Positions 9,270 through 17,423 of a stretch of 64,000 nucleotides of DNA are shown here, piece after piece. A model generated the notes under the pieces. The model saw only the letters and a list, made by a program, of their open reading frames with translations. It had not been told where the DNA came from and ran no database searches. The stretch is from NCBI RefSeq assembly GCF_017052585.1, contig NZ_JAFFHZ010000002.1, positions 541,296-605,295 of the forward strand, given 5' to 3'. The first letter of the stretch is position 1. Each line of letters begins with the position of its first letter. A program made the position numbers and the translations under genes. This DNA is from Paenibacillus apiarius. GTDB taxonomy: Bacteria > Bacillota > Bacilli > Paenibacillales > Paenibacillaceae.

Positions 9270-9447
9270 GAGCTCCCCTCCATGGCAATTATAGCATGGG
9301 TTATAGGAGTCCTAAAGAGGCAGTTCAGAATCCGATCTTTTACGCGCCCGTCAAAAGAAAAAGGCGCTTGCCTCCACCCCTTTCCTTCATGCTGCGCATA
9401 AAAGACGAAGGTCGAGACAGCACCTTTACAGCTTGTATTCCGATCAA

Positions 9448-10788
9448 TCAGCTTTTTAACATCGGCATTTCTTCGATTTGCTCTTCTGCGCCGCTCTCCG
9501 CATTAATGTAAATACGGTAGGCGCCCCCGTTGATTTTGCCGCCGAATTCGTAGCACAGCACTTCTTCACCCGAATCGTTTTTGATAAGCGACAGGCGGTC
9601 GAACAAAATGTTCATGTCCGTATTCAGCATCGCGCGGGCTTCCTGCTTCGTCAGCTTCGGCTTGCCTATTTTACGGTCTTTATGCTCATAGATGTAATCC
9701 GTCGCCTGAAGTCCGGTCACTTCCCCGTTATCAAGCGCAACGCGCACGCTTACCTGTTGGGGGTATACAAACACTCCATCAATAACCGGTACCAACATCA
9801 AGCTGCCTACGTGATTGAATTCGTTGTAGCGCACCATTTCCATGGAAGGGTAATCGTTCTTCTTCAAAAATTTCTTTGCCGCTCGCTCGGCTTCTTCTAT
9901 CGAAATCCGTTTTCCCTTTACCGAACGGGTGTCCATATAAGACATCAACATACCCTGTTTCGTATAATCCATCGAAATGGAACTGCCATCGCCTTTTACG
10001 TTCGTGAACGCCGTATAGGATTCATACTCCGTTCCTTTTCCGTTCACTTTTATTTGGATAGGCTCATTAGGTTTACGCTCCAAAAATTTTTCCGCTTTTG
10101 CTTTAATCTGTTCAGCCGTAAGCGGCTGTCCTTTCAGCATCTTGACGGAACGCTTCGTATATACGCTGGCGACGGACGGACCCCAATTCAACTCCGGATA
10201 CTGCCCAACTTTTTTATCAACGGTCTTAAATCCGTCAACAATCGTATTGTCCATACTATTCTGCTCGGTCGCCATGGCAGTCTCGACGTCCATCCAGCGA
10301 AGGTTGTTCTTTAAAACTTTGTCCTGCACATTTTGCAAATCTTTCGAAATTTGCGAGGCATTTTGCTGCAACGTCTTCAGCGTCTTCACTTCATCGTCAG
10401 ATAGCGGCTGCTTCGTTAAGTCACGAACGGCCGTACGATAAGCGAAGTTAGAAATCCGCGATAAAAAGTCTTCCGTCTTATTGAATGGCAGCAGTGTCAG
10501 CGGAAGCTGGTTAATTTCATTCTGGGCTTGGCTTGTTATGCGCCATACGTTGACCAGTCCCTTTCGATGCATGCCTTGCGACTTTGCGTTAACAGCCAAC
10601 GTTTGACCTAACTCGCTATGCAACTTATCGACGTGATACGATAAGTCGTGAAATGCCCGCTGATACTGGTTCTCTGCTTTAATTAAGATGGAGTTCTTTT
10701 CTTGATGCTCTTGGTATCCCCATACAATCGCTCCAATAAAAAAGAACGTAACAATCGGAAACAGCACCGCGCTTAATCGTTTATACAT
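9448..10788 (-). CDS. ypeB: Germination protein YpeB
   Basis: A 446-residue spore protein with one N-terminal membrane anchor (about residues 4-24), a long helical region, and C-terminal PepSY-type repeats. YpeB is needed to localise and stabilise the cortex-lytic enzyme SleB in the spore. The ATG at 10788 with GGGAG about 10 bases upstream is chosen over an upstream in-frame extension. Oddity: sleB normally lies directly upstream of ypeB but is missing; the upstream interval holds a 145-bp tandem repeat. Confidence 0.9.
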   Translation of the reverse strand: MYKRLSAVLFPIVTFFFIGAIVWGYQEHQEKNSILIKAENQYQRAFHDLSYHVDKLHSELGQTLAVNAKSQGMHRKGLVNVWRITSQAQNEINQLPLTLLPFNKTEDFLSRISNFAYRTAVRDLTKQPLSDDEVKTLKTLQQNASQISKDLQNVQDKVLKNNLRWMDVETAMATEQNSMDNTIVDGFKTVDKKVGQYPELNWGPSVASVYTKRSVKMLKGQPLTAEQIKAKAEKFLERKPNEPIQIKVNGKGTEYESYTAFTNVKGDGSSISMDYTKQGMLMSYMDTRSVKGKRISIEEAERAAKKFLKKNDYPSMEMVRYNEFNHVGSLMLVPVIDGVFVYPQQVSVRVALDNGEVTGLQATDYIYEHKDRKIGKPKLTKQEARAMLNTDMNILFDRLSLIKNDSGEEVLCYEFGGKINGGAYRIYINAESGAEEQIEEMPMLKS

Positions 10789-10896
10789 CGTACAAACGTC
10801 TCCCTTCACAGCAACTTGAATAACATACTGACCATAGTTTGCTGGAAAGACGGGAGCTTTATGCATGGTTTCCAAACGTTACGCTCTTTCACTTTT

Positions 10897-11218
10897 GATC
10901 ACGAAGCATTTTCTGCAAGCATATTCGGCATCGAATCTTGCACTCACCCTCGAAGTACGGTACTCATGTAGTCCCGCTACACTCCGTTCCTTCCTTCTTC
11001 GGCTTCACGCAACCTTCTCGGTGCTGAAAAGTGACCCTTCTGATCACGAAGCATTTTCTGCAAGCATATTCGGCATCGAATCTTGCGCTCACCCTCGAAG
11101 TACGGTACTCATGTAGACCTGCTACATTCCGTTCCTTCCTTCTTCGGCTTCACGCAACCTTCTCGGTGCTGAAAAGTGACCCTTCTGATCACGTAGCATT
11201 TTCTGCATTCATATCCTA
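10897..11218. repeat. 145-bp tandem repeat, two full copies and a partial third
   Basis: Copies at 10897-11041 and 11042-11186 differ at four positions; a third copy starts at 11187 and decays after about 30 bases. Short ORFs across the repeat are not conserved in start or end and look accidental. The junction GATCACGAAGCA recurs as a remnant at 24901-24911, so this belongs to a dispersed family. It fills the place where sleB would be expected. Confidence 0.9.
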
Positions 11219-11365
11219 AATCGGCTGTTCATCAATTATAAAGTCTTCACGGTTATCGCATACGCATTGCTTGAAGCCAGTCTCAACCCGGCCCCTTTCC
11301 CGTTTGCCCCGCAGGATAAATTTCTCACCGCATTGCCTGCAGCGAATGGTTACTTTTACTCGCAC
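11216..11365 (-). CDS. Small cysteine-rich protein, possible zinc ribbon
   Basis: A 49-residue ORF starting at a GTG with AAGGAGG at good spacing. It has CxxC near the N-terminus (C-R-Q-C) and a second pair C-V-C in the C-terminal half, consistent with metal binding, within a basic sequence. It ends inside the last partial 145-bp repeat and lies downstream of prsW. No family is recognised. The strong ribosome site and the paired cysteines argue that it is real. Confidence 0.45.
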   Translation of the reverse strand: MRVKVTIRCRQCGEKFILRGKRERGRVETGFKQCVCDNREDFIIDEQPI

Positions 11366-11434
11366 ACAAGTCCTCCTTATGTTGGTGATTGAACATAATA
11401 AACAGAGCATTTGTGTATAGTATTTCCGTATGCG

Positions 11435-12208
11435 CTACATATTAATCTCTTCCTCGCGCTGATTAACGGAATGAAACGGAGAGCGCGCATTGGCGCGCCT
11501 CACCTTGCCCATCCCGTAATACCAAAGAAATATCATGAGCGGAACGACAAACCATATCCAGTAACGAGTCACCATAAGCAATATCAGATCGTATATGCCG
11601 TGCCAGAACACAGGGATGCCAATGGAATACAGCAAGTATCGGCGGGAGCGGCCTCCTTTTGAAAATTTGGCCTTTCCTAAATAGTAACCCATAATGACAC
11701 CGAAGAGGGCATGCCCTGACACCGGCAGCAGCGCCCGAATCAACAGATGCGAGAAGGAGGTATGATTGGCCCATGCATACAGCACGTTCTCAATCGTAGC
11801 GAAGCCGAGCGACACCGCAACCGCGTACAGGATCCCGTCATAATGCTCGTCGAACTCGACATGATTGTAAATCATATGGTAGAGGACAAACCATTTGACG
11901 AATTCTTCTACGCCGGATGAGACGACGAACGAAAATACATAAGGATTATTCCCCCACCACTGCACAAGTCCGTACTGAATAATAAGAATCGGAAACACGA
12001 TTAAAAATCCGAGCAGAAAAATGCGAATGACCATGTGAATCGGTTCGTAATCGTAGCGATCCTTTAAATAAAAGTAAACTAACAATGCAATTCCCGGTGC
12101 AATCGCGGCCGTTAACAATGGCAGGATTGGCGTCGAACTTTCGCTTGTTTGCACGGCCGATTCTGTGATGTTGGCAACTAATGAAGTCATGGCCGAAATA
12201 CAAATCAC
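11435..12208 (-). CDS. prsW: Glutamic-type intramembrane protease PrsW
   Basis: A polytopic membrane protease of the PrsW family; in B. subtilis it starts site-1 cleavage of the anti-sigma factor RsiW. The family motifs are visible: GVEEFVKW with the paired Glu, GFATIEN, and GHALFGVIMG followed by FWHGIYD. A GTG at 12208 with GGGGTGG upstream is chosen as start (257 residues); a GTG four codons earlier and an ATG six codons later are alternatives. Its start overlaps the end of the glutamate dehydrogenase gene by a few bases or abuts it. Confidence 0.87.
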   Translation of the reverse strand: MICISAMTSLVANITESAVQTSESSTPILPLLTAAIAPGIALLVYFYLKDRYDYEPIHMVIRIFLLGFLIVFPILIIQYGLVQWWGNNPYVFSFVVSSGVEEFVKWFVLYHMIYNHVEFDEHYDGILYAVAVSLGFATIENVLYAWANHTSFSHLLIRALLPVSGHALFGVIMGYYLGKAKFSKGGRSRRYLLYSIGIPVFWHGIYDLILLMVTRYWIWFVVPLMIFLWYYGMGKVRRANARSPFHSVNQREEEINM

Positions 12209-12210
12209 GC

Positions 12211-13461
12211 TTACACCCACCCCCGGTAGCGAGCCGCTTCCGCCATCTTGCGGACACCGACCATATAGGCGGCAAGCCGCATGTCAACTTGCTTCGTCCG
12301 ATGCACATCGTACACTTTAAGGAATCCGCGCGTCATTAGCTTTTGCAGCTTCTGCATCACTTCTTCCTCACTCCAATAATAACCTTGATTATTTTGCACC
12401 CACTCAAAATAAGAAACGATAACGCCTCCGCCACTCGCCAGCACGTCAGGCACGAGCAGAATATCTCTATCGGTTACGATCTTCGTCGCTTCAATCGTAG
12501 TCGGTCCATTTGCCGCCTCGACAATAATCTGCGCTTGAATCTGATGCGCGTTATGCTCGGTGATTTGATTCTCGATCGCGGCCGGAACGAGGATATCGCA
12601 AGGCTGAATAAGCAGGTCTTCGTTTGAAATCGTATTTTTGAACAGATTCGTTACCGTACCGAAGGAATCGCGACGGTCGATCAAATCCGGAATATCCAAT
12701 CCATTCGGGTCATACAGCGCGCCGTGCACGTCGGAAATACCGACAACTTTGGCTCCCGCTTCGTGCATGAATTTGGACAGATAGCTGCCTGCATTGCCGA
12801 AGCCCTGCACGATGACACGCGCATCCTTGAGCGGGATCCCCTTGACCTTCAAGGCCTCGTAAATCATCATCACGACGCCTTGCGCAGTCGCCGTCTCGCG
12901 GCCTTGCGAGCCTCCGAGCACAATCGGCTTGCCGGTAATGAAGCCGGGAGAATCAAATTCACGGATACAACTGTACTCATCCACCATCCATGCCATTATT
13001 TGCGCATTGGTCATAACGTCAGGCGCCGGAATATCCTTCGTTGGTCCGACAATCTGGCTGATTGCGCGCACGTAGCCGCGGCTCAAGCGTTCCAACTCAT
13101 TGAATGACATCCGCCGCGGGTCGCAGATAACGCCGCCTTTCCCGCCTCCATAAGGGAGATCGGCAATTCCGCATTTCAAGCTCATCCAGATGGACAGCGC
13201 CTTAACCTCTTCTTCCGACACCTCCGGATGAAAACGCACTCCGCCTTTGGTCGGACCGACAGCATCGTTGTGCTGAGCCCGGAATCCGGTAAACATCTTC
13301 ACTTTACCGTCATCCATACGAACCGGAATGCGAACGGTTAACATACGCAGCGGTTCTTTCAACAAATCGACCATGTCTTGTTCATAGCCTAAACGCTGAA
13401 GAGCTTGCTCGATTACGACTTGTGTAGATTGAAGAAGAAAATTGTGATCTTGTGCGGACAT
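12211..13461 (-). CDS. gudB: NAD-dependent glutamate dehydrogenase (RocG/GudB type)
   Basis: Interconverts glutamate and 2-oxoglutarate plus ammonia. The 416-residue length is standard. The substrate-binding Lys96 (MSLKC) and the PYGGGKGG motif with catalytic Lys108 are intact, and the C-terminal Rossmann domain carries VQGFGNAGSY. It shows no sign of the inactivating duplication known for the B. subtilis gudB allele, though that site was not compared base by base. It lies upstream of prsW, as in Bacillus. Confidence 0.94.
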   Translation of the reverse strand: MSAQDHNFLLQSTQVVIEQALQRLGYEQDMVDLLKEPLRMLTVRIPVRMDDGKVKMFTGFRAQHNDAVGPTKGGVRFHPEVSEEEVKALSIWMSLKCGIADLPYGGGKGGVICDPRRMSFNELERLSRGYVRAISQIVGPTKDIPAPDVMTNAQIMAWMVDEYSCIREFDSPGFITGKPIVLGGSQGRETATAQGVVMMIYEALKVKGIPLKDARVIVQGFGNAGSYLSKFMHEAGAKVVGISDVHGALYDPNGLDIPDLIDRRDSFGTVTNLFKNTISNEDLLIQPCDILVPAAIENQITEHNAHQIQAQIIVEAANGPTTIEATKIVTDRDILLVPDVLASGGGVIVSYFEWVQNNQGYYWSEEEVMQKLQKLMTRGFLKVYDVHRTKQVDMRLAAYMVGVRKMAEAARYRGWV

Positions 13462-13501
13462 CTTGATTCACCTCATAGATTTTAGTTAGATTGGCTCATT
13501 G

Positions 13502-13531
13502 ATTCTATGATGTTGGTTATGTAGTGTCCAA
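13502..13531 (-). promoter_or_regulatory. Candidate sigma-A promoter for glutamate dehydrogenase
   Basis: On the minus strand TTGGAC (13526-13531) and TAGAAT (13502-13507) are separated by 18 bases, about 40 bases upstream of the gudB start. Motif match only. Confidence 0.4.
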
Positions 13532-13576
13532 TGAGAGGATGATGGCATATATTGATTGACAAGTGATGACAAATTA

Positions 13577-13620
13577 AAAACAGGGAGCTCACATACTGTT
13601 GATGCAATGAGCGCTCCCTG
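13577..13620 (-). terminator. Intrinsic terminator after mecA/ypbH-type gene
   Basis: On the minus strand CAGGGAGC and GCTCCCTG pair around a loop of about 24 bases, then TTTTTAATTT. It follows the adaptor gene stop at 13638. Confidence 0.75.
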
Positions 13621-13637
13621 TTGACGATTGCACGGCG

Positions 13638-14258
13638 CTAGTCACGTCGAGCTTTGAAATGAGCACAAATTACGGATATCGCATCTTCTGCAATGATGCA
13701 GGTACCGTACTCTTCCAAAACAGCGGTTGTGACCGACGTTGCTTCCCCGTACTCCGCTAAGATGGCAATGAAGCCATGCAAGCGATTCGGGTCCATATTG
13801 GCCGGTTCCACATGATAAATCCACTGTCCATTATATTGGTAGAGCGCGCCGGAGACGGGGAATTGACCGTTCACCGTATGAGCCGCTTCGATGAAATGTT
13901 CAAAATCACGGAATGCGAACACGATGGTATCGCTTTCCTCCAGTGTAACTTCCATTTCGTATACGTCGTCCAATTCATCTTCATCCATACCGTGAGCATG
14001 GTGCGATGCGCTGTCCCAGCGGGTTCGCGTGACGATGACGACCATGCCTTGAGCAGGCATTGCGAATACTTCTACGGCAAGCGGTCCCGTCGCATCGAAT
14101 CCGAGTTCGGTATACGCTTGATCCATCATTTCTGCGAACAACTCCTGCAGCTTAGACATTTCCTGCCACAGATCCTCGCGTTGGATCCCGCGCTCCGATA
14201 AATCGTCGAACGTAAGAAAAATACGGATTTTATCTTGGCCTAGACGTTCGATTTTCAT
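13638..14258 (-). CDS. mecA: MecA-family adaptor protein (MecA/YpbH)
   Basis: An adaptor that delivers substrates such as the competence regulator ComK to the ClpCP protease. The 206-residue protein starts MKIERLGQDKIRIFLT, typical of the family. The N-terminal substrate-binding part (about 1-80) is joined by an acidic linker (around 90-100) to the C-terminal ClpC-binding domain (about 105-200). Its place near gudB and ypbG matches the B. subtilis paralogue YpbH (MecB). The choice between MecA and MecB cannot be made here. Confidence 0.85.
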   Translation of the reverse strand: MKIERLGQDKIRIFLTFDDLSERGIQREDLWQEMSKLQELFAEMMDQAYTELGFDATGPLAVEVFAMPAQGMVVIVTRTRWDSASHHAHGMDEDELDDVYEMEVTLEESDTIVFAFRDFEHFIEAAHTVNGQFPVSGALYQYNGQWIYHVEPANMDPNRLHGFIAILAEYGEATSVTTAVLEEYGTCIIAEDAISVICAHFKARRD

Positions 14259-14413
14259 GACAGGACCCTCCTTTACAGCTTCGGTTATAACAGATTATGA
14301 AGCAACATATAATATGTGCTGAAAATGGTTCTATGTAATTCATGTTATCATTATTTCAAATGTTTTGCACTACATAAAATAGACGTACTAGGTTATGTAT
14401 GGAAAAGTTAAAT

Positions 14414-14449
14414 ATTACAAAAATAAAGCAACCGCATCAGAGCGGTTGC
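14414..14449 (-). terminator. Intrinsic terminator
   Basis: On the minus strand GCAACCGC-TCTGAT-GCGGTTGC is followed by TTTATTTTTG. It ends transcription of the gene at 14524-14976. Confidence 0.85.
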
Positions 14450-14523
14450 TTCGTCGGGTAAGCCATGTGAAAACCTTATCGATGAGCATTGCAAAAAAGG
14501 TCATTCCTGCTTGAAGCATACGA

Positions 14524-14976
14524 TCAATGAGTCGATTGTTGTTCGGTGCCGCTGACGGATTTCGAACGTTCTGCCGCTTGCGCCTTGGCGATATTTTGCG
14601 AAGCCGGTTCCGCAGCGGACGACTTAGTCGTTGTCAATGTCGCCGGAACCGGAGCCAATCCATTCTCGCTCAGAATGGCATCGACCTTGCGTCTCACTTC
14701 CGGGTCGCGATCAATCAGAGCTTTAACTTGGTCCAGGCTAAAGCCTGTGTCGCTTGGCTGTGCTTTGGAATCCATCATCAGCGAGGTCATGTTGGACATC
14801 TTCTTGGTAAGCGCGGTGTCCATGACTTTGTCCTTCGCTTTCCCCATAACATCCTGAACCATGTCGCCAGCAAGCTGAAGCTTGGACTGCAGATTCGCCA
14901 GCGAGCGGCGATCCGCCATGTACATGCCCGCCAATATTCCGATTGCCGCTCCCGAAATAAATGCATTCACTCTCAC
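14524..14976 (-). CDS. YtxH-like envelope protein of unknown function
   Basis: A 150-residue protein with a short N-terminal glycine-rich hydrophobic segment (residues 4-20), then a helical, Lys/Met-rich region, and a low-complexity Ala/Ser/Thr tail after about 110. The membrane start followed by amphipathic helix resembles YtxH-domain proteins, but the match is weak. The start is a GTG with AAGGAGG upstream. Role unknown. Confidence 0.6.
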   Translation of the reverse strand: MRVNAFISGAAIGILAGMYMADRRSLANLQSKLQLAGDMVQDVMGKAKDKVMDTALTKKMSNMTSLMMDSKAQPSDTGFSLDQVKALIDRDPEVRRKVDAILSENGLAPVPATLTTTKSSAAEPASQNIAKAQAAERSKSVSGTEQQSTH

Positions 14977-15048
14977 TGCTGTGTCCTCCTTATTTGTTAG
15001 GATCAGTTGTAGTGTGAGCGCCGGATGTGCGAAGCATTCGGATTAATT

Positions 15049-15879
15049 TTAGGAAACAGTGGTTTTGGCGCTGGAGCGGAGTGTTATAAAATGGGCTTCC
15101 GGCTTGCTGTTCAGGCGAAAAGGCAGATGAGACGTGCCGAATCCCCTGCTGATGAACAGCTTCGTCCGCCGGTTGGCATCGTCCCGGTAATCGTACCATC
15201 CCGCTAAATATTTCCGGTAGTACTTGCCCGTCCGCACCGGACCATAACCCGGTACGCATATTTGTCCGCCGTGCGTATGCCCTGACAGCACCAGATCGAT
15301 GCCTGAGACGTCTACCCCGCGCAGAGACAGCGGATCGTGAGTAAGGACTATCGTACAATGCGGTTCGCTTCTCGGCTCGCTCATGGCAAGGCGGATATCG
15401 GTTCTTCCCGAGCTGTAATCATCCCAGCCTGCAATCCATATGAATTCGCCGCCCTGCTCAAGCCGCATCGCTTCATTATCCAATAGCTTAACCCCGATAT
15501 CTCGCAGATTTTCATCCAATTTGCGGATATCGGTTTTATAGTCATGGTTGCCATGCACCCCGATAACGGGAGCATATCGGCGCAGGCAACCCATATTGTG
15601 CAAGCATCGTTCCAACGGAACGCCACGCTCGATCATATCCCCGCCGACCAGCACAAGCTCCGCCTTCTCATGCCGTGCCAACTCCGACAAATGCTGCTCC
15701 GTAACTATCCTGCGGTGGAAATCAGTAATAAAGAACAAGCGGACCCCGTCAAAGGATGACGGCAACCGCTCCAATACCACTACTTCCTCTGTAATTGTCA
15801 GTCCCCGAGCTTCCCACAGCATATACCCGAAAAGAACACCGATAGCGACAACACCAATGACAACAGCAGCAGCAATCAT
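15049..15879 (-). CDS. ypbG: Membrane-anchored metallophosphoesterase (YpbG/YkuE-like)
   Basis: A 276-residue calcineurin-like phosphoesterase with one N-terminal membrane helix (residues 2-22). The five metal-binding blocks are present in order: TDFH, GGDM, GVHGNHD, LTHDP and SGHTHGGQ. The substrate is unknown; relatives act on UDP-diacylglucosamine or envelope phosphates. It lies 7 bases downstream of the 129-residue membrane gene and upstream of mecA, as ypbG does in B. subtilis. Confidence 0.85.
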   Translation of the reverse strand: MIAAAVVIGVVAIGVLFGYMLWEARGLTITEEVVVLERLPSSFDGVRLFFITDFHRRIVTEQHLSELARHEKAELVLVGGDMIERGVPLERCLHNMGCLRRYAPVIGVHGNHDYKTDIRKLDENLRDIGVKLLDNEAMRLEQGGEFIWIAGWDDYSSGRTDIRLAMSEPRSEPHCTIVLTHDPLSLRGVDVSGIDLVLSGHTHGGQICVPGYGPVRTGKYYRKYLAGWYDYRDDANRRTKLFISRGFGTSHLPFRLNSKPEAHFITLRSSAKTTVS

Positions 15880-15885
15880 GGCGGA

Positions 15886-16275
15886 TTATCCCTCCAGCGC
15901 CATTTTGTGGCGTCCCCATAATAGAAGTCCGACTAATAGTCCGATAAACAACAAAAATAGAATATTGTAAAACCAGTTCGTCAACTTCGCATAGTCGGAA
16001 GGATACAATTCTTTACGGGACGGTAAAGAGCGGTCCTCATCTTCCTCTATAGATGGAGAAACGGCAGCGACAGCTGCCATTTCGTGTGCGGATAAATCCC
16101 CTTGATGATTTGCTGTCTTTGTCTTCATGTTCGAAAGATGATCGATTTTTGATTCGGATTGGTCCGTCGCATCGTCCTTCAATTGACGCAGCGCATCCAG
16201 TGCAGGGCTATGTACGATTGAGTCTTGTCTGCGAGAGAACCCCCGAAAGGACGGGTCTGGATGATTCTCGCTCAT
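15886..16275 (-). CDS. Hypothetical C-tail-anchored membrane protein
   Basis: A 129-residue protein: a polar, acidic N-terminal region of about 95 residues, then a single hydrophobic helix near residues 98-120 and a short basic end. The ATG at 16275 overlaps the stop of the upstream CPBP gene as ATGA, with GGAGGG before it, so translation is probably coupled. No family is recognised; B. subtilis has ypbE, also a membrane protein, at this place, but no LysM domain is seen here. Confidence 0.7.
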   Translation of the reverse strand: MSENHPDPSFRGFSRRQDSIVHSPALDALRQLKDDATDQSESKIDHLSNMKTKTANHQGDLSAHEMAAVAAVSPSIEEDEDRSLPSRKELYPSDYAKLTNWFYNILFLLFIGLLVGLLLWGRHKMALEG

Positions 16276-16862
16276 GCTTCCCTCCGAAATCGAATAATAA
16301 GTCCCATAATAAGATCGATTACAAAATGAGCCATAATCGGAGCCCATAATGTTCCTGTCCATTCATAGACGGTTCCCAAAGCGTAACTAATTAAAAATAC
16401 CATTAACGTCGGCAACCAGTGGCGCAAATAGCGAACATGGATAGCTGCAAACATTATGCTGGTCCAGTACGGGCCGAACGCATGCTGCGCAGCTCCTCTA
16501 AACAACATTTCTTCGCATACTCCTACTATAAAGGAGATGGCGAAAATGTGCCATACCGGACGCTTGCGAAATAATTTCTCATTGACTCCCCCGTCATCGT
16601 TAAGCTCATCTGGCACGAAGCGTGATATCGCAATATCGGCCAGAACGACCAGAACAGCCAACCCGCCGCCCCACCACAGCCATGTCCAGCCTTCCGGCAA
16701 GCTTAGCAGCTTGAACGGATTCCTTCCTTGCAGCCAAATCCACACCATCCCTATCGCAAGGGTAATCGCCTGAGTCAAATATAAGTTAATCAGCAAAATA
16801 CGGTCGTCTAAGTCTTGTACATTGACCTGTCGCGACTTGAAGTTTTTCCATTTTTGTTTCAT
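16272..16862 (-). CDS. ypbD: CPBP-family intramembrane metalloprotease (YpbD-like)
   Basis: A 196-residue polytopic membrane protein of the CAAX protease/bacteriocin-processing (Abi) family. The conserved motifs are visible: EEMLFR (EExxxR), FAAIH (FxxxH) and HFVID (HxxxD/N). It is the first gene of a coupled trio leading to the phosphoesterase. The substrate is unknown; position matches ypbD of B. subtilis. Confidence 0.85.
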   Translation of the reverse strand: MKQKWKNFKSRQVNVQDLDDRILLINLYLTQAITLAIGMVWIWLQGRNPFKLLSLPEGWTWLWWGGGLAVLVVLADIAISRFVPDELNDDGGVNEKLFRKRPVWHIFAISFIVGVCEEMLFRGAAQHAFGPYWTSIMFAAIHVRYLRHWLPTLMVFLISYALGTVYEWTGTLWAPIMAHFVIDLIMGLIIRFRREA

Positions 16863-17069
16863 TCCATCCCTGCCTAATCGAATTCTGTTTCATTATCAAA
16901 CTTCCGATAGATGAATCATAGCAGAAAATTTAAGAATCATTCAACCTTAGCTGCCGAAAAGAAAAAATCTTTACATAAAACGCATGATTCGATGAGTTTG
17001 TTCGTTATATCGGGTTAATTGAAGCGCTTTCGCTCGTTTTAAAGATTCGATTTTCGTTTTTTCAACCTA

Positions 17070-17098
17070 TTGACACTAATCTGGAAGCATGGTACATT
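17070..17098 (+). promoter_or_regulatory. Sigma-A promoter of the serA leader
   Basis: TTGACA (17070-17075) and TACATT (17093-17098) are separated by exactly 17 bases. Transcription would start near 17105, at the 5' end of the T-box leader. Confidence 0.75.
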
Positions 17099-17104
17099 AA
17101 GTAA

Positions 17105-17389
17105 AATTTCATGAGTTAATACGGTGAAGGAAACGAACGGGCAAAGAAGTCTACAGAGAGCCGATGGCAGGTGGGAATCGGCGGCGGATTGTCATGTTCC
17201 AGCGTTCCGGAGTTGTTGCGCTGAACTTGAATAGATAGTAGGCGTAAACGGTTCGAACCCGATATCGTTCGTTATCTCTTTATGAGATGAAAAGGCTGTT
17301 TGTGCGAACGAACGGCGAATAAGGGTGGCACCACGGAAGAAGACTCTCGTCCCTTACTACGGTCGTAGTATGCGGATGGGAGTTTTTTT
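17105..17389 (+). promoter_or_regulatory. T-box riboswitch (probably tRNA-Ser) controlling serA
   Basis: The leader contains the canonical T-box AGGGTGGCACCACGG (17322-17336). It is followed by a terminator: CTCTCGTCC (17344-17352) pairs with GGATGGGAG (17374-17382), then seven T residues. A stem I-like AGAGAGCCGATGG is near 17155. The bulge reads UGGC, which would pair with a G discriminator base before CCA, as in tRNA-Ser. An AGC triplet at 17201-17203 could be the serine specifier. Uncharged tRNA-Ser would then favour antitermination and serA expression. The specifier placement is an inference. Confidence 0.88.
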
Positions 17390-17423
17390 ATATGTAAACA
17401 TAGAACTAAAGGAGGAGAAACCA

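Noticed and set aside
9478..10314. 278-residue plus-strand open frame opposite ypeB
   Set aside because: Shadow of ypeB; no ribosome site and no recognisable protein features.
10865..11219. Short plus-strand ORFs inside the 145-bp tandem repeat
   Set aside because: They simply reflect the repeat; starts and ends do not correspond between copies.
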